7,235 bases of DNA, taken from Candidatus Margulisiibacteriota bacterium. GTDB lineage: Bacteria > Margulisbacteria > WOR-1 > JAKLHX01. Below, piece by piece: positions 1-5,510 of this stretch (position 1 is its first letter; the number at the start of each line of letters is the position of its first letter). The stretch lies in NCBI GenBank assembly GCA_022709925.1, contig JAKLHX010000057.1, forward strand, positions 1 to 7,235, read 5' to 3'. The notes beneath the pieces were generated by a model. That model searched no databases. It was not told the DNA's origin and saw only the letters and a program-made list of their open reading frames with translations. The translations under genes and the position numbers were made by a program.

Positions 1-1262
1 CATTCGCTGTTCCTCATCAGCGCGGTTGCTATGATCCCCGCAGCCGGTAAGGCGGCCATTCCTGCTATCGTCCCAACGCCGACCGTTGCTCCCACAAAAA
101 GAGCGCTTACCGCGAGCAGTGAAAACCTTATGCCAAGATACATCTTATCGAATGTTACGGAGCTTACGGCTCCGAGCATTTCTTTGTTCATCCTTTTCAG
201 GGTCCCTGGGTCAAGCTGCCCTCCATAAGATTTCTTTTGCTCTTCGAGAGCTTTTTTTACATCCAGACCGTATTTCCCGGCGGCGTAAGATATCCCGCCC
301 ATCATCAATGAATCAAGGTCTTTCAGGAGATGCCCAAAAGAGAAGCTCGTATCGAACATGCTTGAACCTATTCCTATTCCTCCGACAATTATTCCAAGCA
401 TCGGCAACAGGCGCGCGGCCCAGTTTAAGTAGGGGACTACTTTATGTCCGAAAAGCTCGCCGTTGGGATCCATATGATTAGCCGCGAATTTCAACCCTTT
501 TCCCGTTAGGAACAGCCCCACTCCAACAGATAAGGGGGATGAGGCCGTTAACATTGTCGCGGCTATTCCTGCCAGCCCTGCTGCTGCCAAAAGAACTGCG
601 GTCCCATAGCCTGCATATTTAAGTCCGTTCCAGCCCGCGTTAAAACCGGTAGCTTTTGCCCAGTTTATTCCTGCTATTGTGGCGTTCAATGCCTTATTCA
701 GCCTTGTGTTGCCGTATGCGAAAGGATTTTTTACCTCATTGAGCAGGACGGATTTGACGGCGCTGTTTAAGATTTCTATCGATTGGTCATCAAAATCTTT
801 TGCGAAAGGGGTATCTTTTGTTACCATGAAGGTCTCGGCTTTTTGACTGTCCACTACTCCCCGAGAATCTACTATAGGGGCATCTCCTGAAGCAAGATGT
901 TCAATAATGGTTTTCCCTATGTTTGGTATCCCCATGCCTTTGATCCGCTCATCGGCTTCAAAGTCATTTTCGGAAACAGTAAGAGCTGTAAAATCAATAA
1001 AATGTTCAAGCTGGCTTTGAGTAATGCCATGGCTTAAATGACTTTGCTCTATGAGCTCCAAAGAGTCGATGCCGTCCGCGCTTTTGTTTAATAGTCCCGC
1101 AGTGCGCATGGAGTCGAGGAGCTGTGTGTGGCCTCCCTGTACACCGATCCTTTGCCCAAAAGCATTTATGTTGCCGGTCAACAGCTGTCTACTTGCCCAA
1201 GGCCTGCATGCCGCGCCGGCAATACTTCCCATTGGTTGAGATCTTGCGTAATATGCGCTCAT
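1..1262 (-). CDS. Multi-pass membrane protein of unknown function, 3' end outside the window
   Basis: The frame is open from an ATG at 1262 through the left edge: 420 codons plus two bases, no stop. An SD-like AAGGA lies only 3 bases before the ATG, and a run of five G lies 10 bases before it, so initiation here is plausible. Residues 1-215 are soluble-looking and have no signal peptide. Hydrophobic segments follow at about 219-253 (probably a hairpin of two helices), 285-302 and 377-416 (two helices), rich in Gly and Ala. The stretch between the third and fourth (about 305-375) is hydrophilic and includes a charged Lys/Glu patch near 335-345. I recognise no family and see no catalytic motif. 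It follows the 1518-2258 gene after a 255-base gap on the same strand, so it probably has its own promoter. The reading frame was checked by hand over most of its length. Confidence is high that it is a gene and low about its role. Confidence 0.85.
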   Translation of the reverse strand, partial: MSAYYARSQPMGSIAGAACRPWASRQLLTGNINAFGQRIGVQGGHTQLLDSMRTAGLLNKSADGIDSLELIEQSHLSHGITQSQLEHFIDFTALTVSENDFEADERIKGMGIPNIGKTIIEHLASGDAPIVDSRGVVDSQKAETFMVTKDTPFAKDFDDQSIEILNSAVKSVLLNEVKNPFAYGNTRLNKALNATIAGINWAKATGFNAGWNGLKYAGYGTAVLLAAAGLAGIAATMLTASSPLSVGVGLFLTGKGLKFAANHMDPNGELFGHKVVPYLNWAARLLPMLGIIVGGIGIGSSMFDTSFSFGHLLKDLDSLMMGGISYAAGKYGLDVKKALEEQKKSYGGQLDPGTLKRMNKEMLGAVSSVTFDKMYLGIRFSLLAVSALFVGATVGVGTIAGMAALPAAGIIATALMRNSE

Positions 1263-1517
1263 AAATCCTTATCCCCCTGCATATATATATCGTAAAGTGG
1301 AAGCGTTGATTTCAGCTCCCATCTGTTCCTATGTATTATTCTTATATATATACTATCGGATTGACGGAGGGATTTCATGCATAGATATCGGCTGGTTTTT
1401 GCAAAAATTTCACCTTTTATTGATTTTTCTTATGCCGGTCGAATAATCAGTATCGCATAGAATGTATTCTATTAGGGGGAATATTGCTCGGATGGAGATC
1501 CTGCGCATAACATCTTT
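1263..1517. other. Intergenic gap, likely control region of the membrane-protein gene
   Basis: No open frame of useful size is present on either strand. The gap is AT-rich and contains two alternating TA runs (about 1280-1290 and 1343-1353), several A/T tracts near 1395-1430, and a perfect 16-base palindrome at 1457-1472. I could not find a -35/-10 pair on the minus strand good enough to call. No hairpin followed by a T-run closes the upstream gene. The contents suit a regulated promoter region for the gene starting at 1262, but this is inference. Confidence 0.4.
1457..1472. promoter_or_regulatory. Perfect 16-base palindrome, possible operator
   Basis: The sequence ATAGAATGTATTCTAT has two perfect 7-base arms around a 2-base centre. 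The centre is too short for a full RNA hairpin, and no T-run follows on the minus strand, so it does not look like a terminator. Such a dyad is typical of a site for a dimeric DNA-binding regulator. It lies about 195 bases before the start at 1262 and about 45 bases past the stop of the 1518-2258 gene. The regulator is unknown. Confidence 0.35.
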
Positions 1518-2258
1518 TCAATATCCCCAACTAGACACTAAATTATCCATAGATCTGGCATTTATAGAAGCTCTTTTCGCGTCGGTAACGGGCTGGTAAT
1601 CCGTATAAACCAATTTGTGATCTCCGGTGAAAATAAAGTTCAACGGATAAAAATCCATAAGGCTTCTATGTTCGAGAAGCACTCTCATTTGAGTCCCGAT
1701 AAAAGGCAAAAATCTCTCAAATTTACTTTGAATGCGATCTATGCCAAGATGGGTGACCGATCTGTCGAACATATGTCCAAAATTAATGCCGAAAACAAAA
1801 GGTTGTACAAGCGCTGTGTTTAGCCTTTTTCCAGCGACCCCATTATTCCACACAACAAAAGCGGATTGTTCAACCATATTTTCGTTCGGGATGGATTTGC
1901 AAAGTTTTATAAAATTCAATTGATCAATGGCCGCCCTAAGATAAGCTTCTGTTATGGACTGTCCTGATGCTTTTTCTGCTTCCTTGATTTGTCCTGCTTC
2001 TGTGTCAACTAGAGATCTTGCCTCGGCCATTAACGGGGAATGCTTGTAGAATTCATCAATGAAAGGCAGGGATGAACGAGATGTTTTTACTACCAGCGGA
2101 TCTCTCCTGATAACATCAAAATATGATCCTTGCCAATGCCCAAAAGGGGTGAAACTCGCGAATCCGCGCCTCGGGAGCATTGAGCGAAATGTTCTTTCGT
2201 TTACAATGCCGACGATCTGAGGCCTTACAGTGTTTGGCAGATGGGCATAAAAGCTCAT
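1518..2258 (-). CDS. Divergent kinase-like (APH-type fold) protein, predicted
   Basis: A 246-residue soluble protein without signal peptide or membrane segment. I do not recognise a named family, but the C-terminal half carries a catalytic-loop-like pattern: Asp202, Pro205 and Asn207 in the stretch DFYPLNFIF, then Asp220 in LVYTDYQPV. Further upstream, Lys58 in PLVVKTSR is placed like the ATP-binding beta-3 lysine. In APH(3')-IIIa, as I remember it, the corresponding residues are K44, D190, N195 and D208. The spacings here (144, 5 and 13) nearly match those (146, 5 and 13). A hinge-like VQPFVFG follows at 151-157. The usual His two before the catalytic Asp is absent; His197 is five before it. 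The start overlaps the stop of the preceding gene as ATGA, which indicates translational coupling to that membrane protein. The kinase assignment is inference; a catalytically dead relative is possible. Confidence 0.85.
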   Translation of the reverse strand: MSFYAHLPNTVRPQIVGIVNERTFRSMLPRRGFASFTPFGHWQGSYFDVIRRDPLVVKTSRSSLPFIDEFYKHSPLMAEARSLVDTEAGQIKEAEKASGQSITEAYLRAAIDQLNFIKLCKSIPNENMVEQSAFVVWNNGVAGKRLNTALVQPFVFGINFGHMFDRSVTHLGIDRIQSKFERFLPFIGTQMRVLLEHRSLMDFYPLNFIFTGDHKLVYTDYQPVTDAKRASINARSMDNLVSSWGY

Positions 2259-3067
2259 TCGTCTAAATGCCTTTTCCTGAATCTGACCTCTTCATACTGT
2301 TGTAGCTCATCGTAACCGTCAATCTCAAGTCCGTCATGGTCGAAAGCTGTCCCAATATGCACCATTTTTTCCCCATGATAAATAAACGGGAATTCTCCCC
2401 GTAACAAGTGTAATATAGGGACTTCTAATGTTGGCAGTATGACTTGCCCCATAATTGCGCCAAAAGCCCCTAATATTGGCAAGCCAACAATACTTGCAAT
2501 TACAGCTTCCTTAGCTGTTATAAAATCGCGATTTGCTAAATATCCGATTGTTCCTAATACCACCGCAAACACCGTGGCGCCTATTACGGAGTTAATTTTT
2601 GGCATGTGTTTTGCTATTCCTGGCAAGTATGGATTGGGAGCAAAATAGTCCTCCCATGGCTTGGATGCCTTCAATAAATCTTCCTGTCCTGTCAAATTGA
2701 GCGTATCACCTAAGATTTTTTTGGCCAGGAAGCTACTTCTAACGGCCACTGTTTTAAACAAATCTTCAATTTGGCCTGCGGAAGTGCCTTTCGGAAGGCC
2801 GATGTCAATAATCCCGGCTTTGCCAAACAACTTTGCATATAGCGGATTTTTTATGGATGTTTCTCCTAGGGTTGTTTGAACAGAGATCCCGGTTTTTGAA
2901 GGTACTATTTTCAGATTGCTATTCTGTGAGAACATCCCAACCTCTCTACCAAACCTTGAAGCCACAAGCGGATGCATCACTCTGTTTGCGAGAAGTCCAA
3001 ATCTCCCTATGCTTCTGTTTGCCAAGTTCATCGTCACGACCGGTCTTGTTAAAGATGTGTTTGCCAT
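2255..3067 (-). CDS. Orphan membrane protein, paralogue A (shared N-terminal cassette)
   Basis: 270 residues, starting at an ATG with SD AAGGA 8 bases upstream. The first 34 residues are basic (Arg and Asn rich, with MNLANRSIGRFGLLANRVMH) and almost identical to those of the neighbour at 3234-3905, differing only at residues 4-5. Residues 35-107 are homologous to it (32 of 73 identical by hand alignment), including LKIVP at 52-56, NPLYAKLFGKAG at 74-85 and LPKGT at 91-95. The rest is different. Two hydrophobic segments follow at about 160-178 and 187-212, then a hydrophilic, charged C-terminus (225-270) ending in ...RFRKRHLDE. The N-terminus is not a secretion signal: it has no continuous hydrophobic core. 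The stop overlaps the start of the kinase-like gene (ATGA), so the two are probably made together. I do not recognise the family. Its role may be in or at the inner membrane. Confidence 0.9.
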   Translation of the reverse strand: MANTSLTRPVVTMNLANRSIGRFGLLANRVMHPLVASRFGREVGMFSQNSNLKIVPSKTGISVQTTLGETSIKNPLYAKLFGKAGIIDIGLPKGTSAGQIEDLFKTVAVRSSFLAKKILGDTLNLTGQEDLLKASKPWEDYFAPNPYLPGIAKHMPKINSVIGATVFAVVLGTIGYLANRDFITAKEAVIASIVGLPILGAFGAIMGQVILPTLEVPILHLLRGEFPFIYHGEKMVHIGTAFDHDGLEIDGYDELQQYEEVRFRKRHLDE

Positions 3068-3106
3068 TGTATGAGTCCTTCTGTGTCTATGTATCGGAAG
3101 GAATTT
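2965..3106 (-). repeat. 5' cassette copy A (leader, SD and first ~34 codons)
   Basis: This 142-base block matches 3803-3944 without gaps at 135 positions by hand count. It runs from about 39 bases before the start codon to codon 34. Of the seven differences, two lie just before the ATG, three in codons 4-5 and two are silent (Arg, Asn). Similarity drops sharply at both ends. Confidence 0.85.
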
Positions 3107-3233
3107 GGGTAAATTTCACAGAAAATACAACAATAATGAGTAGCGCTTAAATAAGCATGTTTACAAGAGCACTAAGAATCCGTTATCAACCCCAAAATAG
3201 CTCCAGCCAATATGTCTGCCATTTTGCTATTGA
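3068..3233. other. Intergenic region between paralogues B and A
   Basis: 166 bases. The part next to the downstream gene is the shared leader (to 3106). The remainder is AT-rich, with a short 12-base dyad GCTTAAATAAGC at about 3144-3155 and a 16-codon open frame at 3172-3222 that lacks an SD. I see no convincing promoter or terminator, so read-through from paralogue B into A is possible. Confidence 0.4.
3076..3102 (-). promoter_or_regulatory. Leader hairpin over the ribosome binding site of paralogue A
   Basis: On the minus-strand transcript TCCTTC (3102-3097) pairs perfectly with GAAGGA (3081-3076), leaving a 15-base loop. GAAGGA contains the SD for the start at 3067 (8 bases spacing), so closing the 6-bp stem would hide the ribosome binding site. 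The same element precedes paralogue B. Regulation by this stem is inferred; the stem alone is short. Confidence 0.45.
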
Positions 3234-3905
3234 TCATTCATGGTATTTGGGAAAAAAGTCTCTTGTCATCTTATATGCTGAAAAAACTAAGAATAGAGGT
3301 AGCGATAGAATGCTTTTTATTCTTGAGCCAGGATGAACTGTAGTAATATTGCTTACCCATTCATAATACTCTTCGCATCCTGCCGAATGTTCGTGAGAAT
3401 AAGCCGACCTAGGAACTTTTTCCCATACAACCTTTTTATGTGGCAAGAAAGCGATTTTTAAAGCTTTTAAAAAGTTCTCGAATGTTCCGTATTTTTCTGT
3501 TAATGATTCTTGCCCATTTATGTTTTCGCATTCCGGATCATGCTTGTATTCTCCAGCTATCGAATATATACATATTGCCATGCTTGCTTTTTTGAATATA
3601 GTTTGGATCTTTTCTTCATCCGTCCCTTTTGGTATTGCAATCTGGCTGACCCCAGCTTTGCCAAGCAGCCGCGAATATAACGGCTGGTTGACATCTATAT
3701 TGCCAAAAGAGGTTTCTGCGACAATTCCCGTTTCAGTAGGCACTATCTTAAGATCGCTTATTACTGCGAGCGGCGCGACCTGCCTGCCAAAATGCCTTGC
3801 CGCAAGCGGATGCATCACTCTATTTGCGAGAAGTCCAAATCTCCCTATGCTCCTGTTTGCCAAGTTCATCGTCACGACCGGTCTTGTTAAATTTGCGTTT
3901 GCCAT
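3234..3905 (-). CDS. Orphan protein, paralogue B (shared N-terminal cassette, different C-terminus)
   Basis: 223 residues, ATG at 3905 with SD AAGGA 8 bases upstream. Residues 1-34 match paralogue A except at 4-5, and 35-107 match moderately, with LKIVP, NQPLYSRLLGKAG and IPKGT preserved. From about residue 108 the two proteins share almost nothing except a short GQE-S/D-L motif (131-135 here). This tail carries Cys112, Cys126 and Cys177 and a small HEHSAGC patch at 171-177. Near the C-terminus one hydrophobic stretch (197-212) could be a single membrane anchor, followed by Arg/Lys and an aromatic end. The 3' part looks more AT-rich than the genes to the right. It follows the terminator-like structure near 4018-4054 and so probably begins a new transcript. 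The family is not recognised. Possible roles are a variant subunit or an alternative version of paralogue A. Confidence 0.88.
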   Translation of the reverse strand: MANANLTRPVVTMNLANRSIGRFGLLANRVMHPLAARHFGRQVAPLAVISDLKIVPTETGIVAETSFGNIDVNQPLYSRLLGKAGVSQIAIPKGTDEEKIQTIFKKASMAICIYSIAGEYKHDPECENINGQESLTEKYGTFENFLKALKIAFLPHKKVVWEKVPRSAYSHEHSAGCEEYYEWVSNITTVHPGSRIKSILSLPLFLVFSAYKMTRDFFPKYHE

Positions 3906-3944
3906 TGTTAGAGTCCTTCTGTGTCTATGTATCGGAAGGAATTT
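3803..3944 (-). repeat. 5' cassette copy B (leader, SD and first ~34 codons)
   Basis: Partner of the block at 2965-3106: same length, same position relative to the start codon, 135 of 142 bases identical. The coding parts downstream diverge abruptly, so this is not simply a whole-gene duplication of uniform age. Confidence 0.85.
3914..3940 (-). promoter_or_regulatory. Leader hairpin over the ribosome binding site of paralogue B
   Basis: The same 6-bp stem as before paralogue A: TCCTTC (3940-3935) with GAAGGA (3919-3914), 15-base loop, covering the SD of the start at 3905. Both arms and the loop are identical in the two copies. Confidence 0.45.
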
Positions 3945-4017
3945 AGGAGAATTTCAGGGGAAATATTCTTGAGGAGGTTAAGGTGCCGGGGAGTCTTTTC
4001 TTTTCTGGTTACGAGCT

Positions 4018-4054
4018 AAAAATCCTGCCGATTCACTATGGTCGGCCGGGCAGG
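4018..4054 (-). terminator. Likely intrinsic terminator of the right-hand operon
   Basis: On the minus-strand transcript the G/C-rich arms can pair as GCCGA (4046-4042) with TCGGC (4031-4027), or as CCTGCC (4054-4049) with GGCAGG (4029-4024). They are followed by A and then five T (4022-4018). It begins 6 bases past the stop of the small gene at 4061. The two pairings compete and the stem is not perfect, so confidence is moderate. Confidence 0.5.
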
Positions 4055-4060
4055 CAGCAT

Positions 4061-4207
4061 CTACTTCTTTCCAACCGCTCTCACGAATTCGTTGGCTTCT
4101 TCAAGCCATTTGAGGCGGGCGGACAAAGGCATTCTTGAATATTCAAGAAGTTTTCCTTTGGAGATCTTAACAATGCCTTTCTTGAGAGGGTTGTTATTTT
4201 GCTTCAT
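4061..4207 (-). CDS. Small partner protein of the nucleotidyltransferase (48 aa)
   Basis: A 48-residue reading frame, ATG at 4207 to TAG at 4061. It has an excellent SD, GGAGGAG at 4215-4221, 7 bases before the ATG and inside the end of the nucleotidyltransferase gene, which it overlaps by 14 bases. The N-terminus is basic (KKGIVKISKGK). The C-terminal half contains LSARLKWLEEANEFVRAV (29-46), predicted to be one amphipathic helix. Short proteins with an RL.WLEEA.EF-type helix are, as I recall, common beside nucleotidyltransferases of this kind, and this supports a real functional pair. It may bind the nucleotidyltransferase and act as its antitoxin or regulator, but that is inference. The frame, SD and overlap are seen directly. 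The terminator candidate follows at once, so this is probably the last gene of the operon. Confidence 0.8.
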   Translation of the reverse strand: MKQNNNPLKKGIVKISKGKLLEYSRMPLSARLKWLEEANEFVRAVGKK

Positions 4208-4679
4208 TTCTTAGCTCCTCCAGCATTTTTATATCTATCAGGTCCTGCTCTCTGGCAGAGAGTTTTTTAAGCCCAATGAGATCGTCGAAAGATATAACAT
4301 CTACAACCGTGTTCCCTGCTTTCTTTGCCTGTTTTCTTGAGTAAGCCTCCTCAAAATCTATGGGATTTTCTACGAAGACGTCGATGATCTTATAGTCATC
4401 TTTCACGAAGGAAAAAACAATCATATTCTTTTCTTTGGCCCATTTCTTTCTTAAGGATTCATCCGCAAGGTCTTCCATTTTTATCGGAAGCTTTGGGATG
4501 AATTTCAGTTGTTTTAACACCCCGAAGAATTTAGTAAGATTATCTTTGGAAAGGTCAAGCATCATATCTATATCAGCAGTGAACCTGACTACTCCGTGGA
4601 GCACAAGAGCAACCCCGCCGACGACTAAATATTTTACTTTTGACCGATTTAACAGGTCGAATAGTTCCAGATAATACAT
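4194..4679 (-). CDS. Nucleotidyltransferase-fold protein (GG...DID type, AbiEii/DUF6036-like)
   Basis: Using the start at 4679 the protein has 161 residues; an ATG at 4706 would add nine (MTLCYNPSQ). Residue numbers here follow the longer form. The core motif is GG at 30-31, then RFTADID with Asp45 and Asp47 as metal ligands, and a likely third acidic residue Asp109 in IIDVF. The C-terminus has SFDDLIGLKKLSAREQDLIDI (139-159), the usual ending of this stand-alone nucleotidyltransferase group. Such enzymes transfer a nucleotide to a protein or RNA; some are toxins (AbiEii, MenT) and others antitoxins (MNT). I prefer the shorter start because MYYLELFDLL begins where relatives usually start and an extended -10 box overlaps the longer one. 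Neither start has an SD. The 48-residue gene overlaps its end. Target unknown. Confidence 0.85.
   Translation of the reverse strand: MYYLELFDLLNRSKVKYLVVGGVALVLHGVVRFTADIDMMLDLSKDNLTKFFGVLKQLKFIPKLPIKMEDLADESLRKKWAKEKNMIVFSFVKDDYKIIDVFVENPIDFEEAYSRKQAKKAGNTVVDVISFDDLIGLKKLSAREQDLIDIKMLEELRNEAK
4215..4221 (-). promoter_or_regulatory. Strong Shine-Dalgarno site of the 48-residue gene
   Basis: GGAGGAG lies 7 bases before the ATG at 4207, inside the last codons of the nucleotidyltransferase. It decides the start of the small gene and is the best SD in this operon. Confidence 0.75.
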
Positions 4680-4688
4680 TTGAGAAGG

Positions 4689-4697
4689 ATTATAGCA
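4689..4697 (-). promoter_or_regulatory. Extended -10 promoter element, possibly giving a leaderless mRNA
   Basis: TGCTATAAT on the minus strand is a perfect extended -10 (TGnTATAAT). The expected transcription start would fall at or within a couple of bases of the ATG at 4679, giving a leaderless or nearly leaderless message; this fits the lack of any SD there. The nearby TTGACT (4706-4701) is only 6 bases from the -10, so it cannot be its -35. Internal promoter activity is inferred. Confidence 0.45.
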
Positions 4698-4717
4698 TAA
4701 AGTCAATTCGAGGTTTT

Positions 4718-5497
4718 TTATTCCTCAATGGCCGCGGGGGATCTTACCCAATCATATTGAGCCGTTGTTCCGTCCCCGTCATATACTCCGCCGAGCCATT
4801 CCGCCGCATCCTTGGTGCCCGGCCACAGGTTCATCATGATCTTGCAGGCAGGATAAGGGGCTTCTCCCTCCATTTTGTATGCTGATTTCCCGTCCACGAA
4901 CCATTCTATGGACTTGTCCGTCCATTCGAAACCGTAGTCATGGAATTCCAGGGAAGCGTCAAAGGGCAGGTCGATAACGGCTTTTTTGCCTTCTTTGCCT
5001 CCAACGAAATAATTGAACTGGACCTGCCGCGGGTTCTTCCCGAATATCTCGATGTCTATTTCGTGATGGCTGAGATGCCCGTGTGTGCCGCTGTAAACAA
5101 AAAAAGACGTTACCAGCCCGTTGCCCGAGGCGGCTTTCATTCTTGTTTCATAGCGTCCGTACCCGTATTGTTCTTTTTGGCTGCGGTATTCCCCGGACGT
5201 GTAAGGATATCTCTTTGCCTGTTCTTTCTTAAGTTCTAGTGACATGATCCCGTTGCTGAAAGAGACGTTCCCGGGTCTCCAGGCGCAGTTGAATACGCTG
5301 CCGTTCTCCCAGTTTGCAGGTTCCCAGTCATCGCTTGGGCCATTGAAATCGTTCGTTTCTCCGGTTGGCTTTACCGGGGCCGGTCTTTCCGTTGGGTCGG
5401 GACCTTTTACAGCGTCTTTTTTTTCGGGTTCTCTGAAACAGCCGAATATCCCGGTTGCGGAACTGCCTATCCCTATAAGTGTATCAATGTTATTCAT
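4718..5497 (-). CDS. GH16 endo-beta-glucanase, licheninase type
   Basis: 259 residues. Residues about 59-255 follow the Bacillus licheninase (endo-beta-1,3-1,4-glucanase) closely: NGSVFNCAWRPGNVSF (65-80), EYRSQKEQYGYGRYE (103-117), EIDIE with nucleophile Glu146, Asp148 and acid/base Glu150, VQFNYF (159-164), KIMMNLWPGT (219-228) and YDWV (248-251). It should hydrolyse mixed-linkage beta-glucan or a related polymer. Cys71 matches the first cysteine of the Bacillus disulfide, but the partner position is Ser/Gly (YTSGEYRS), so that bond is lost. The N-terminal 20 residues are mildly hydrophobic without positive charges and end at Cys20; residues 22-58 are a Pro/charged linker. A lipoprotein anchor is possible but the signal is poor. 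It starts 13 bases after the epimerase fusion, with GGGAAG three bases before the ATG, so the two are co-transcribed. Confidence 0.93.
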   Translation of the reverse strand: MNNIDTLIGIGSSATGIFGCFREPEKKDAVKGPDPTERPAPVKPTGETNDFNGPSDDWEPANWENGSVFNCAWRPGNVSFSNGIMSLELKKEQAKRYPYTSGEYRSQKEQYGYGRYETRMKAASGNGLVTSFFVYSGTHGHLSHHEIDIEIFGKNPRQVQFNYFVGGKEGKKAVIDLPFDASLEFHDYGFEWTDKSIEWFVDGKSAYKMEGEAPYPACKIMMNLWPGTKDAAEWLGGVYDGDGTTAQYDWVRSPAAIEE

Positions 5498-5510
5498 ATG
5501 CTTCCCGATG

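Noticed and set aside
86..481. Plus-strand open frame of 131 codons
   Set aside because: It lies opposite the continuous minus-strand membrane-protein gene, encodes a low-complexity Ser/Arg/Leu-rich product and has no SD or family motif. The other plus-strand frames in the window are shadows of the same kind.
1279..1353. Two TA-alternating runs as promoter -10 boxes
   Set aside because: Neither has an acceptable -35 at 16-18 bases; simple AT-rich sequence explains them.
3144..3155. Dyad GCTTAAATAAGC between the paralogues
   Set aside because: The arms are only 5 bases in AT-rich DNA with no T-run or promoter context; it is likely chance.
3172..3222. 16-residue frame MADILAGAILGLITDS between the paralogues, minus strand
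   Set aside because: A small hydrophobic peptide is possible, but there is no SD and no sign of coding constraint; at this size it can arise by chance.
4689..4706. TTGACT and TATAAT as a classical -35/-10 promoter
   Set aside because: They are only 6 bases apart instead of about 17. Only the extended -10 part is kept as a candidate.
5435..5497. Lipoprotein signal ending at Cys20 of the GH16 protein
   Set aside because: There is no positive n-region, and Phe is at the -2 position of the lipobox. It is mentioned as a possibility but not called.
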